Below, piece by piece: positions 16,451 through 25,761 of a stretch of DNA of 64,000 nucleotides. Below the pieces are notes generated by a model that ran no database searches, was not told the DNA's origin, and was given only the letters and a program-made list of their open reading frames with translations. The stretch covers positions 62,001 to 126,000 of the forward strand of contig DATGZK010000077.1 of the NCBI GenBank assembly GCA_035489755.1, read 5' to 3'. Within the stretch, counting starts at the first letter, position 1. Every line of letters starts with the position of its first letter. The position numbers and the translations under genes are program-made. This DNA is from UBA9160 sp035489755 (GTDB lineage: Bacteria; Myxococcota_A; UBA9160).

Positions 16451-18118
16451 CTAGAATCGCGATGTGGTGAGCGAGACGTCGGCATGCTCCCACGCTTTCT
16501 CAAAACGCGCCTGCACCTGCGCCGCTTCTTTCATTTTCTTCTGCGCCCGCAGGCTCGCCGCGAGTCCATAGAGAGACCATCCATTCTCGGGGTTCTGCTG
16601 AAGGTCGCTGCGATACACCGCTTCGGCCTCGCGCGCTCGCTTTGCCCGGAGCAAAACCGCACCGAGTGCCTGGCGAACCGGGAAATACCAGTCAGGCGGC
16701 TCCATGTAGGCCAGACTGTCCTGGAGCTTCACCGCCTCCTCGAGTTGCGAAACCGCTTGGGCCGATGTTGGGGCCTGCGCGGCCGCGATCTCTCCCGCGA
16801 GGGTGTGCGAAGCGATCGCGAGGAGCGTTGAGCCCTTGTTCACCTGGGTGACAACCCGGTCCTTCGGCATGCCGGCTGCGATTTGGTCGAGCGCCGCGAG
16901 CTCGGCCTTTGCCTCGCGCACCCGGGAGGTACGCAGGTAGGCAAGACCTCGCGCGTAATGCGAGAGGGCGCTCGCGTACTGCAGCTGCTCAGGAGGGACT
17001 GGTCGGGCGAGGATCTCCTCCCACATCCCAAAGCGCGCGCGTGCAAAGAGCGGCACCGCAAGGAAACTCTCCAGCGCGGGCATGCTTGAGATCATGTCGG
17101 GAGGGGTTTTCTCGGCGAGCTTGTCGGCTGCCTTTACCGACTCCGCACTCCGTCCGTCGAACGCCGCAGCCGCGTACAGAAAGTGGATGTTGTGCGGGTA
17201 GTACATCATCGCGTAGACGCCATGGACCTTTTGGCTCTCGATGTAGGCCTCGTCCACCGCGACGGCTCGTTCGTTGGCCACGACGGCATCGCTGTAACGA
17301 CCTGTGCGCATGTAGATGTGCGAGGGCATGTGCACGAGATGGCCTGCGCCGGGGACCAGGCTGCCGAGACGATCCGCGCTCGCCAGCCCCAGCTCCGGCG
17401 ACGGAGAAGCTTCGACCGCGTGGATGTAGTAGTGATTCGCCCCGGGGTGCTCGGGATTGCGTCTTAGCACCGACTCGAGCGTCGCCACGATCTCGAGTGT
17501 TCCCGGCTGCGGTTTGCCGCGATGCGTCCAGAGCTCCCACGGGTGCAGATCCATCATGGCTTCGGCGTAGAGCGTCGCGACGTCGAGGTCGTCGGGGAAG
17601 CGCTGCGCCAGCCCGCGCATCGCCTGGGCGTAGGCCTCATCGAGAGCCCGCCGATCGGAGGGCGGCGGGTCTGCGTAACGTGTCGCGATCGCCGACAGAT
17701 AGCCGCGCTCGCGCTCGCTCGCACCGCTCGCCATGGCCTGCGCCTTCGCGACGGCTTGATAGGCCTCGCGGTCGCGGCTCGGGTCCCCCGGAAGGTTGTA
17801 GTTCGGCCCGAGGGTGTACGCGATGCCCCAATACGCCATCACGGCCTCGGGATCGAGGCGTGCCGCCTCCTCAAACGCCCGCCGCGCCTCGTCGTGGTTA
17901 AAGCCATAGACAAGCCGCAGGCCTTGATCGAAGTACTTCTGCGCCAGCGCCGATTTCGTCGTGATGGGGTGGCTGTAGTTCCCGAGGTTGTCGAAGAGAG
18001 GGACGTTGTCGTGCTCCTCACTCCCCTGCCGGTGGAGACCCATCCCACTGCACGCGGCAGCGCACGCGGCGAAAGCCAAGAGCCCAGTCCTTGCGGCCCT
18101 GTTTCGCATTCGGTTCAT
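16451..18118 (-). CDS. TPR-repeat lipoprotein
   Basis: 555 residues. A lipoprotein signal (residues 1-23, ending AACAAACSG) suggests anchoring in a membrane. Sel1/TPR-type helical repeats run through most of the protein (for example FDQGLRLVYGFNHDEARRAFEEAARLDP). A central conserved-looking segment GAGHLVHMPSHIYMRTGRY with three histidines occurs in a known family of unassigned TPR proteins; the histidines could bind a metal. The ATG at 18118 has AGAGG 7 nt upstream. It lies downstream of livF and a SnoaL-like gene on the same strand. Function unknown. Confidence 0.8.
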   Translation of the reverse strand: MNRMRNRAARTGLLAFAACAAACSGMGLHRQGSEEHDNVPLFDNLGNYSHPITTKSALAQKYFDQGLRLVYGFNHDEARRAFEEAARLDPEAVMAYWGIAYTLGPNYNLPGDPSRDREAYQAVAKAQAMASGASERERGYLSAIATRYADPPPSDRRALDEAYAQAMRGLAQRFPDDLDVATLYAEAMMDLHPWELWTHRGKPQPGTLEIVATLESVLRRNPEHPGANHYYIHAVEASPSPELGLASADRLGSLVPGAGHLVHMPSHIYMRTGRYSDAVVANERAVAVDEAYIESQKVHGVYAMMYYPHNIHFLYAAAAFDGRSAESVKAADKLAEKTPPDMISSMPALESFLAVPLFARARFGMWEEILARPVPPEQLQYASALSHYARGLAYLRTSRVREAKAELAALDQIAAGMPKDRVVTQVNKGSTLLAIASHTLAGEIAAAQAPTSAQAVSQLEEAVKLQDSLAYMEPPDWYFPVRQALGAVLLRAKRAREAEAVYRSDLQQNPENGWSLYGLAASLRAQKKMKEAAQVQARFEKAWEHADVSLTTSRF

Positions 18119-18187
18119 CACGCTGCCTCTTCGGGCCTTCGTACGCCGGCCCACGACCCAATGGGGACGGTCCTTGGAAGCGCGAGC

Positions 18188-18574
18188 CTAACGCCCCGGC
18201 CGGAGCAGCGGGGCGAGCTGTGCGGAGTCCAGATACTCGTCGATCCGCGTGACGCGGCCGCCCTCCACTCGGCACACGAGGCAGGCCGCGACCTCGAGAG
18301 ACTCCCCGCCAGGGGCCGTGCCGCGCAGCACGTGCTGCTGAACGAAGCCGGACTCCGTCCGCTGCCGCCGCACTTGCTCGTAGCGCAGACCCGAGACGTT
18401 CTTCACCACCCAGGCGAGTACGCGCAGGTTCTCCTCGAGGGATTGCTCGACGCGGTCGAAGTTATGCCAGACCCTGACCGTCGGAGCGTAGACTTCGCGC
18501 ACCGCGCCAACATCACCAGAACAAATGGCTTCGAACAGACGATTGCCGAGCTCAAGTGCGTCCGGGGTCGGCAA
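18188..18574 (-). CDS. SnoaL-like / NTF2-fold protein
   Basis: 128 residues. It has the length and pattern of the NTF2-like superfamily: an N-terminal helix pair (LELGNRLFEAICSGDVGAVREVYAPTVRVWHN) followed by strands, ending CRVEGGRVTRIDEYLDSAQL. Members are small-ligand binding proteins, isomerases or dehydratases; catalysis cannot be assigned. The start is a TTG at 18574 supported by GGAGGAG 7 nt upstream. It follows livF after 29 bp and probably shares its transcript. Confidence 0.8.
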   Translation of the reverse strand: MPTPDALELGNRLFEAICSGDVGAVREVYAPTVRVWHNFDRVEQSLEENLRVLAWVVKNVSGLRYEQVRRQRTESGFVQQHVLRGTAPGGESLEVAACLVCRVEGGRVTRIDEYLDSAQLAPLLRPGR

Positions 18575-18603
18575 GACGTTTCTCCTCCGCCTTTTGAGCG
18601 AAC

Positions 18604-19335
18604 CTAAGCCGGGGTAGGTGCGGCTTCCCCGAGATAGGCCTCGCGCACGCGCGGGTCGCGCGCCAGCTCAGCGGCCGAACCCTCGAGGGCGAGGGCTCCC
18701 GTCTCGAGGACATACGCCCGCTGGGCGATCCGCAGGGCCTGGCGGGCATTTTGCTCGACCAAGACGACGGTCGTGCCTTGGTCGTTGATCGCACGGATGA
18801 TCCCGAAGATCTGCTGAACGAGCAGCGGAGCGAGGCCGAGCGAGGGTTCGTCGAGCAAGAGCAGCTTCGGTTCCGCCATGAGCGCGCGGCCGATTGCCAG
18901 CATCTGCTGCTCCCCACCGGAAAGCGTGCCCCCGCGCTGTGACAGACGCTCGCGCAGGCGCGGAAACAGGCCGAAGACACGCTCCAGGCCCTCCTGCTCT
19001 GTTTCGGGACGCAGGTATGAACCCATCTGTAGATTCTCGCGCACGGTCAAGTTCGCGAAGATGCGGCGCCCCTCGGGCACGTGTGAAATTCCGAGGGCGA
19101 CCAGCACCTCGGGCGGATGGCCCGTCACGTCGACGCCCTGAAAGTGAATGCTGCCCGCGCTCGGGCGCACAAGTCCCGAGATCGCCCGAAGCAGCGTCGA
19201 CTTGCCCGCGCCGTTCGAGCCGATCAACGTCACAATCTCCGCAGCGCGCACCTGGAAGCGAACGCCGCGCAGGGCCCGAATCGCGCCGTAGCGCACCTCC
19301 AGCCCCTCCACCCGAAGCAGCGGATCCGCGCTCAC
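18604..19335 (-). CDS. livF: Branched-chain amino acid ABC transporter ATP-binding protein LivF
   Basis: 243 residues. Walker A GSNGAGKST, signature LSGGEQQM, Walker B LLLLDEPSLGLAP and the LivF-typical EGRRIFANLTVRENL are all present. LivF pairs with LivG to energise uptake of branched-chain amino acids or related compounds by LivHM. The start is a GTG at 19335-19333 that overlaps the TGA of a residual livG tail. The other transporter genes lie at 23.9-28 kb, so this livF is separated from its usual partners by gpsA-plsB. Confidence 0.95.
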   Translation of the reverse strand: MSADPLLRVEGLEVRYGAIRALRGVRFQVRAAEIVTLIGSNGAGKSTLLRAISGLVRPSAGSIHFQGVDVTGHPPEVLVALGISHVPEGRRIFANLTVRENLQMGSYLRPETEQEGLERVFGLFPRLRERLSQRGGTLSGGEQQMLAIGRALMAEPKLLLLDEPSLGLAPLLVQQIFGIIRAINDQGTTVVLVEQNARQALRIAQRAYVLETGALALEGSAAELARDPRVREAYLGEAAPTPA

Positions 19336-19376
19336 GGCCCACTCTCGGCGTCGGCTCGCAGGTACGCCTCGATTGC
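19332..19376 (-). pseudogene. livG: Scar of a livG 3' end
   Basis: Directly before livF the frame reads AIEAYLRADAESGP then TGA. The intact LivG at 23915 ends VIEAYLGADAESA, and IEAYLG is the usual C-terminus of LivG proteins. The TGA overlaps the livF GTG (GTGA), as in normal livG-livF pairs. Upstream of codon 15 the similarity stops and a perfect 16-nt palindrome (19392-19407, GGCTCGAATTCGAGCC) lies 15 bp further. Only 14 codons remain, so the gene is a relict. Confidence 0.7.
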
Positions 19377-19634
19377 CCAGGTTTCGTCAAAGGCTCGAAT
19401 TCGAGCCCGCAACCTGGGTTTCTCCCGATCCCTCGTGATTGAACTTCCTCGAAATCCCAAATCCGCCCGAGGTTACCATGGCATCCGCGCTGAGGGGAAA
19501 CGGGGGGGGCAGAGCGAGGGAAGCGCCGCTCTCTTCCACGGAAGCAAGGATTGGACGCGCGCGCTCAGCTTCGTCTCCAATACCGTGCGAGGCTGCACAT
19601 CGCCCTCAAGGATCTACCGACCCCTTGCGCGCTC

Positions 19635-20633
19635 TCAGTCGGTCTCGGTGCCGGGCGGATAATGCCGGACGAGGCCCCGGTAGGCTTCGATTGCGCTCGT
19701 GCCTTCGTGGACGACGCGGTGGATCTCCTGGGAGATTGGCATCGCTACATTGTATCGCCGTGCCAGCTGCAGGATCACGCCGCACGTATGCACGCCTTCC
19801 GCGACCATGTGCATCTCGGCCACGATCTCGCTTAGCTTGCGGCCCTTACCAAGCTGTTCTCCCACGGAGCGGTTCCGGCTCAGCGGGCTAATGCAGGTGG
19901 CAAGGAGATCGCCGAGACCCGCGAGCCCCGCAAAGGTGCGCGGCTCTCCCCCCATGGCGACTCCAAGACGCGTTAGCTCCGCGAGGCCCCGGCTGATGAC
20001 AAGGGCACGGGTGTTGTCGCCCACTCCTACGCCATCCGCCATGCCGGCTGCAATCGCGATGACGTTCTTCAGCGCGCCTGCGGCTTCGACGCCGACGACG
20101 TCGTGGGTGGTATACACGCGGTACAGGCCGCGGTTGAAGAGGTCCTGAAGAGCCTTCGCGACGCTGGTGTCGCGGCAGGCGACGACCGCGCCCGCGGCAT
20201 ACCCGGCCATCACCTCGCGCGCCAGGTTGGGTCCAGACAGGACTGCGCTTGGGTTGTCCGGCAGAATCTCTGCAATCACCTCGGTCATGCGCAGAAGCGA
20301 GGACGGTTCGAAGCCCTTCGCAACGCTCACGATCGGTGCCCGGGGCTCAACGAACGGTGCCGCTTTTTCCAATACCGACCGGAAGTAGGGCGAGGGCACG
20401 GCCATCACGACGACTTCGGCTCTCCCGACAGCTTCTTGCAACGACCGCCTTGCTCGTAGCGAAGCGGGAAGCCCAAATCCGTTCAGGTAGAGGCTGTTGG
20501 CATGGCGGGCATTGATCTCCTCCACCACCTCGTCCTCACGGGCCCAGATCGCGGCGGGTCCGTGCCGGGAACACATCGATGCGAGCGTCGTTCCCCACGA
20601 CCCGGCACCGATCACAGCGATCCGCGGTCTCAT
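19635..20633 (-). CDS. gpsA: NAD(P)-dependent glycerol-3-phosphate dehydrogenase
   Basis: 332 residues, full length. The Rossmann motif GAGSWGTT is at residues 9-16; VAKGFE and AAGALKNVIAIAAGMADGVGVGDNTRA (catalytic lysine and substrate-binding part) are intact, and the C-terminal GDLLATC region is present. It reduces dihydroxyacetone phosphate to sn-glycerol 3-phosphate for phospholipid synthesis. Its ATG overlaps the stop of plsB (ATGA), so the enzyme making the substrate and the acyltransferase using it are coupled in translation. Confidence 0.96.
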   Translation of the reverse strand: MRPRIAVIGAGSWGTTLASMCSRHGPAAIWAREDEVVEEINARHANSLYLNGFGLPASLRARRSLQEAVGRAEVVVMAVPSPYFRSVLEKAAPFVEPRAPIVSVAKGFEPSSLLRMTEVIAEILPDNPSAVLSGPNLAREVMAGYAAGAVVACRDTSVAKALQDLFNRGLYRVYTTHDVVGVEAAGALKNVIAIAAGMADGVGVGDNTRALVISRGLAELTRLGVAMGGEPRTFAGLAGLGDLLATCISPLSRNRSVGEQLGKGRKLSEIVAEMHMVAEGVHTCGVILQLARRYNVAMPISQEIHRVVHEGTSAIEAYRGLVRHYPPGTETD

Positions 20634-23077
20634 GTACAGGACCTCTCATCGAACGTGGTAGGACCGGCTCGGCGGGAAGCGTCCAGCCCTTCGATGGTGT
20701 CGAGGCGCTCCAGGGTCTCCTTGATCTCCTTGGCGAAGGCCGCGCGTCGGCCGGGAAGGTCGGCCGTCTTTGGGTCTAGGAGCCCGCGCCCCTGCGCAAC
20801 AAGGAGGGCGCTCTGGAACAGGGTGGTCGAGACCGAAGCGCCGCTCCGAATGCGACGCTCGAGCTGGTACTGGCGCCCGAGAGCGAGGCAAGCGTCGAGA
20901 AAACGCCGCTCCTCGAACGCGGCGCCCGGCTCCAGGCGGCCTAGGGTCTCGCCCACGATGAGATAGCTCTCTAGGAAGGGACGCAGGATGCGCGGGGCGA
21001 GCTGCAAGCGAATGCGTCTTAGAAGCGATTCGACGCCCTCCACTCCCTCGCCGAGCCGTCTCTCCCAGGCGGGGTCGTGGAAGGCCAGCTCTCTGCGCAG
21101 CTCCATCCGGAAGGCGTCCGGGTCCACGAAGAAGAATTCGAACTTGAGGAGATCCCGCAGGCGCAGGGCTTCGTCCCAGAGCGCTCCCATTGCATTTCCG
21201 CCGTGGGCTTGGGCGGCGCGTGCCAGCGCGAGCTCCGCGATCGCGCCATTCACGAAGAAGTGGATGACCGTGTTCCGATAATACGCCGCCGTGAGCTCCT
21301 GCTCGGGAGCGATGAGGTAGACAACCCCGCGTGCTTCGTCGCGGCGCATGACGACTCGATTCGCCGCCAGTGCCTCGAGGGTCTTCCCAACACCTTCCTC
21401 CGTGTTTATTTGGTCACACTCCATCGTGATCGGCAGCTTTCGCTCGTTCACGTAGTCGAGGAGCTGATTCACAGCGCTGCAGATCTCCGCGCGTGTCAGG
21501 GTCCGGCGCTCCTCCCCGAGGAGTGCGAGGGTCACGAGGGAAATCGGTGTGATGGGAGTGACGCGATTGATGCGTGCGGTGACCTCAAGGGCGAGTTCAT
21601 CCACGGTGCGGTTGCGTTCGTCGGGGTCCCGCTCGTTGAGCGCCCCTGGTGGGCCGAGCTGACGGCGCAACGAGAGCGGTTCGCCAAATCGCAGGTGCAC
21701 GTTCCCGAATTGCTGGTGGAGACCGCGGCCTCGCAGGAGTCGGAAGAAGAGTCCCGGCCCTTCTTTCGGCTTGGCGCCACCCCTTTGCTCTGCGACATAC
21801 GAGTGGATGCCTTGGATCTGATCGTAAGCGATCGATACAGGGAGCAGGAACACGTCCTCGCTTCGACCCCGCTCGTAAGCGTCAACGACGTAAGCGAGCA
21901 GTCCGAGGCGCGGAGGCAGCAGTTTCCCCGATCGGGAGCGCGTGCCCTCGATGTACCATTCGAGAGAGAAGCGCTTCTCGATGAGGTAGTCGATGTAGCC
22001 TCGCAGGACATGCTTGTAGACGGGGTTGTCTCGGAAGCTGCGTCGGATGAAAAAGACACCACTTCGGCGGAAGATGGAAGCGAGCAGTGGAATGTTCAGG
22101 TTGGCGCCACCCGCTGTATGGTTCGGAGGGAGCCCGTTCTCGTGCAACGCGTGTGCGAGCACCATGTGGTCGAGGTAGGACTTGTGCGTGGGCAGGAACA
22201 CCACGGGGTGCCGCTGCGCCAAGGAGTAGACACGGGCCAGTTCCTCCCGATCGTAGTGGAGCTCTCCGTAGCCTCGGGTGTAGAACCGTCGATTGAGGTG
22301 GGCGACCAGATCGATCATGTAGGGGCTGTGGGTCGCGGCGATCTCACGCAGATAGCGAGTGGCCTGCTGGACCACCTCCACCTCGGGGCGACCGAGTTCG
22401 TGGGCGAGCGCTGCGAGATCGCCGCGAAAGTCGGGGCGCGCGAAGATTTCCTCGCGCACGAAGCGCGGGACCTTGTAGCGTGCGCCGCGCAACCGCCGCT
22501 CGGCCCGCTCGAGGGCGAGTGCTGCCTGCCGGCACACGAACTCCGGAAGGCCGGAGATCAGATGCGTGTCCGTGGCTCCCGCGTCGCGCCAACGCTGGCG
22601 CAGCTCAGAGACCAAAGCGACTTCGGCCGCGAGGATGCGACAGCGGTCCGGATGGCGATGAAGGACCCACGCTTGGCGCAGGGAACCGGGATCGCGGGGA
22701 TCCCCAAGGGTCAGGAGATCCGAAAGCCGCACGGCACGCACGCCTTCTTTTAAGGATGGGAGCCAAGCCACGCGCAGCGGAGCGAGCAGCGGATCATCCG
22801 GAGCAGCCAGTTCAGCCTGGAGGCGCGGGTCGAGACGCTGGCGCTGCGGGCGGCGCGAGGGGGGCAAGAAGATCACGTCGTAGTCGCCGGGCAACGCGGT
22901 ACTCGGGCGCTTGCGCCAGAGCCAGCTGTTGAGCAGGCGCTTCTCGAGGGTACTCGAGGCGTCGAGGAGGAATACGACCCGCCGACCTCCGGCGTCGGGC
23001 CAGGCCGGTTCGTCTGCGAGTCCGGAGTGCATCGCGGCCATCAGCATGCTGCCGGGGGAATAGGCGCTGGAGCCCAT
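20630..23077 (-). CDS. plsB: Glycerol-3-phosphate 1-O-acyltransferase PlsB
   Basis: 815 residues, the usual PlsB length. Acyltransferase motifs: HKSYLD (HxxxxD, block I), GGANLNIP and FFIRRSFRDNP (block II), WYIEGTRSRSGK (block III) and LPVSIAYD (block IV). It attaches the first acyl chain to glycerol 3-phosphate at the inner membrane. PlsB rather than PlsX/PlsY is typical of gammaproteobacteria and some deltaproteobacterial lineages. Upstream of the ATG at 23077 lie about 390 bp without a gene, so this is probably the first gene of the plsB-gpsA unit. Confidence 0.95.
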   Translation of the reverse strand: MGSSAYSPGSMLMAAMHSGLADEPAWPDAGGRRVVFLLDASSTLEKRLLNSWLWRKRPSTALPGDYDVIFLPPSRRPQRQRLDPRLQAELAAPDDPLLAPLRVAWLPSLKEGVRAVRLSDLLTLGDPRDPGSLRQAWVLHRHPDRCRILAAEVALVSELRQRWRDAGATDTHLISGLPEFVCRQAALALERAERRLRGARYKVPRFVREEIFARPDFRGDLAALAHELGRPEVEVVQQATRYLREIAATHSPYMIDLVAHLNRRFYTRGYGELHYDREELARVYSLAQRHPVVFLPTHKSYLDHMVLAHALHENGLPPNHTAGGANLNIPLLASIFRRSGVFFIRRSFRDNPVYKHVLRGYIDYLIEKRFSLEWYIEGTRSRSGKLLPPRLGLLAYVVDAYERGRSEDVFLLPVSIAYDQIQGIHSYVAEQRGGAKPKEGPGLFFRLLRGRGLHQQFGNVHLRFGEPLSLRRQLGPPGALNERDPDERNRTVDELALEVTARINRVTPITPISLVTLALLGEERRTLTRAEICSAVNQLLDYVNERKLPITMECDQINTEEGVGKTLEALAANRVVMRRDEARGVVYLIAPEQELTAAYYRNTVIHFFVNGAIAELALARAAQAHGGNAMGALWDEALRLRDLLKFEFFFVDPDAFRMELRRELAFHDPAWERRLGEGVEGVESLLRRIRLQLAPRILRPFLESYLIVGETLGRLEPGAAFEERRFLDACLALGRQYQLERRIRSGASVSTTLFQSALLVAQGRGLLDPKTADLPGRRAAFAKEIKETLERLDTIEGLDASRRAGPTTFDERSCT

Positions 23078-23465
23078 GCTGTATCGGGAAGCGTCGTAGC
23101 TGCGCGGCAGACATCCGCCATATCAGTTCCACCCCGCTGCGTTCTCTAAGTGCTTCCTCTACACCCCTGACCGCCCGGTAGGGAAGCCCACGAAAAGCCC
23201 GCTCCACGCCGGGACTCACGTGGTCTAAGCATCTCCTGTGCCGAATCCAAAAGGGAGCCCGTATGGCGTTCTTCCGCAAGCGGGGTTTCTGAGCGTGGCG
23301 AACTGTCGCGTCGGTGTGGCTGGCGGCCCCCAAAGCCTCACTCGCCGTCGGATAGGCGTCGCGCAGCCTTATGCCAGCCCCCGACGTACCACCGAGCAGT
23401 GGCACGCTGGGTGCAAGTCAGTCATTCCGGATTGCAATGCCGCAATGCGGTGGAGGGAAGGAACG
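23078..23465. other. Divergent intergenic region
   Basis: No gene seen. It separates the divergent plsB and the small helical protein gene and should carry both promoters. No clear sigma-70 boxes or repeats were recognised. Confidence 0.4.
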
Positions 23466-23789
23466 ATGACACAAGCCAAGAGGACGAAGGGCGAGGGCCG
23501 GGCCGAGGCAAAAAGGCTCGTGGATCTCGTGCAAAGAGAAGTCGACGACGGAGCCACCAGCGTGGAAGAGATTCACAAGGCGATCGCGAACTTGCCTCTC
23601 GACATCCTCGACCGACTGGACATCTTCGAGGAGGCGGCGAAGGGCGCACGCAAGGTCCAGGAGGCCAGCATCGGCGCGATGTACGACGTGATCCGCAAGG
23701 TGAATGACGAGGTCGGTAAGCTCGCGAAGGAGCTCTTGGCGGGCCGCGCCACCCACAAGAAGGCAGTGCACGCACACGACGCAGGATGA
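23466..23789 (+). CDS. Small helical cytoplasmic protein, phasin-like in character
   Basis: 107 residues. After a basic N-terminus the whole protein is predicted amphipathic helix (DLVQREVDDGATSVEEIHKAIANL, then a second long helix ending KLAKELLAGRATHKK), with a His-rich end. Such short two-helix proteins include phasins and related surface-binding proteins, but no diagnostic motif is seen. GGAGGGAAGG lies just before the ATG at 23466. It is transcribed away from plsB. Function unknown. Confidence 0.7.
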   Translation: MTQAKRTKGEGRAEAKRLVDLVQREVDDGATSVEEIHKAIANLPLDILDRLDIFEEAAKGARKVQEASIGAMYDVIRKVNDEVGKLAKELLAGRATHKKAVHAHDAG

Positions 23790-23914
23790 GCTGACCTGGT
23801 TTGGACGCGAAGCGTACCCAGCGGGCCTGTGATCGACGATCGCTCTCAGCGACGACTATGCCGCGACCTCCGATTGGCGGCAACGGAGCGCGCCGGCCGG
23901 CGAGGCCGTGATTT

Positions 23915-24685
23915 TCAGGCGCTTTCCGCGTCCGCTCCGAGGTATGCCTCGATTACGCTGGGGTCGCGCCGCACAACATCGGGCGGGCCCTCAGCGATCT
24001 TTTCACCATGATCGAGCACGCTGATGCGATCGCAAAGGTTCATCACGAAGGCGACATCGTGGTCGATCAGCACGATCGAGACCCCGAACTCCTCGCGCAA
24101 GCGCGCGACGAGGCTGCGCAGCGCTGCCTTCTCCGAGGGGTTCATCCCGGCAGCGGGCTCATCCAAGAGTAGGAGTCGTGGCCGGGTCGCGAGAGCGCGC
24201 GCGATTTCGAGGCGGCGCTGCTCTCCATAGGGAAGGGAGTCGGCCTTCGCGTCGGCAACGCGCTCAAGTCCAAGACGCGTCAGCAGCTCGCGCGCGCGTT
24301 CCTCGAATGCCTGCTCGCGCTCCATCCACGCGGGACCGCGCACCACGTCTCGGAATCCAGAGCGCCGGGCGCCTGCCAGCGCGGCCCGCACATTCTCGAG
24401 CGCGGTCAGCGAACGGAAGAGCCGGATATTCTGAAAGGTCCGGGCGATGCCGTGGGCGCAGATCCGGTGCGGGCTTACTCCGCCGATCTCATGGCGATCG
24501 AAGCGCACGGAGCCGGAGCTCGGGGCGTAGATGCCCGTAATCACGTTGAATGCCGTCGTCTTCCCGGCACCGTTCGGGCCAATCAGAGCCACCAGCGAAC
24601 CGGGCTCGACCGAGAAGTCGAGGCCCGACACCGCGGTCAGTCCGCCGAAGCGAACGGTGAGCCCCTGAACCTCAAGCAGCGGCAT
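23915..24685 (-). CDS. livG: Branched-chain amino acid ABC transporter ATP-binding protein LivG
   Basis: 256 residues. Walker A GPNGAGKTT, the LivG-typical HGIARTFQNIRLF, signature LPYGEQRRLEIARAL, Walker B LLLLDEPAAGMNP and the C-terminal VIEAYLGADAESA. The signature has YGEQ, usual for LivG. Its start overlaps livM by 14 nt. It provides one of the two ATPases; the other (livF) is 4.5 kb away. Confidence 0.96.
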   Translation of the reverse strand: MPLLEVQGLTVRFGGLTAVSGLDFSVEPGSLVALIGPNGAGKTTAFNVITGIYAPSSGSVRFDRHEIGGVSPHRICAHGIARTFQNIRLFRSLTALENVRAALAGARRSGFRDVVRGPAWMEREQAFEERARELLTRLGLERVADAKADSLPYGEQRRLEIARALATRPRLLLLDEPAAGMNPSEKAALRSLVARLREEFGVSIVLIDHDVAFVMNLCDRISVLDHGEKIAEGPPDVVRRDPSVIEAYLGADAESA

Positions 24686-25688
24686 GCGGCTGCCTTGGCC
24701 GGGTCGCGAGCCAACGAAATGGACCGAATTCGCGCTGGCCCATAAGACCCTGGGGCCGCAGGATCATGGTGATGATCAGCAGCAGCGAGTAGAGGATCAT
24801 CCGCCACTCGCCGAGACCCCGCAGCACTTCGGGTGCCGCAGTCAGCACGGTCGCCGCGAGAATGGCGCCGCTGATCGAGCCCAATCCGCCCAGCACGACG
24901 AAGACGACGATCTCGAAAGAACGCAAGAACGCGAAGCTGTTGGTGTGGACATAACCCTCGCTGTGCGCGAAGAGCGCTCCGGCCACTCCGGCGAAGAAAC
25001 TTGAGACGACGAAGGCTTCGACCTTGACCCGGGTGGTCGCAACCCCCACCGACTCGGCCGCAGTCTCATCCTCCCGCACCGCGCGGAAGGCAAGGCCGCC
25101 GGTGCTGTAGACGAGCCGCGCGATCACAAGCACGGAGAGCGCCACCACGGCGTAGATGGCGCCGAGGCCGTCGTAGCGCAGGTCGGCGGCCGGCTGCGCC
25201 GCCGAGGTCAAAGAGAATCCGCGGGCGCCGCCCACCGCGTCGACATTCAGGATCGCAATGCGGATGATCTCGCCGAAGCCCAGCGTTGCGATGGCGAGGT
25301 AGTCGCCACGAAGCCGCAGCGCAGGAATCCCCACGGCGAAACCCGCAAGCGCTGCAGCCAGCCCCCCCGCAACGAGGGGAAGGGGGAAATAGAGAGCGCG
25401 AGCAAGCGGCGCGGGCAGCACCGCGGCGAGCGCAACAAGCCAACCAGCCCCGAGATACACGGAGAGCGCGGCCGACACGTACGCCCCGACCGCCATGAAG
25501 CCGGCGTGCCCGATCGAAAATTGTCCCGTAAAGCCATTGACGAGCTGCAGGCTCACGGCCGCGAGAATGGCGACTCCGATCCGCGTCAAGATGGTGAGGT
25601 AGTAGGGATTGAGAACGTGCGGAAGCCCCGCATCGAGGCCCACGAGAAGCGCAGCAGCCATCGCGAGCGCGAGCCAAGGCCGGCTCAT
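24672..25688 (-). CDS. livM: Branched-chain amino acid ABC transporter permease LivM
   Basis: 338 residues with about nine to ten helices. The LivM hallmark LQLVNGFTGQFSIGHAGFMAVGAYVSA is near residue 40-65, and LAIATLGFGEIIRI follows. The cytoplasmic coupling loop has AVREDETAAESVG. The ATG at 25688 is chosen because earlier codons in the open frame overlap livH and lack family similarity; GTG codons slightly upstream are alternatives. Pairs with LivH to form the channel. Confidence 0.93.
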   Translation of the reverse strand: MSRPWLALAMAAALLVGLDAGLPHVLNPYYLTILTRIGVAILAAVSLQLVNGFTGQFSIGHAGFMAVGAYVSAALSVYLGAGWLVALAAVLPAPLARALYFPLPLVAGGLAAALAGFAVGIPALRLRGDYLAIATLGFGEIIRIAILNVDAVGGARGFSLTSAAQPAADLRYDGLGAIYAVVALSVLVIARLVYSTGGLAFRAVREDETAAESVGVATTRVKVEAFVVSSFFAGVAGALFAHSEGYVHTNSFAFLRSFEIVVFVVLGGLGSISGAILAATVLTAAPEVLRGLGEWRMILYSLLLIITMILRPQGLMGQREFGPFRWLATRPRQPHAAA

Positions 25689-25761
25689 TAGGCACACCCG
25701 GGCCAGCGCCACGAAGAGCTGAACGCACCAGGGCCGCGTCTCGTAGCGCCTTTGCGCCGCA

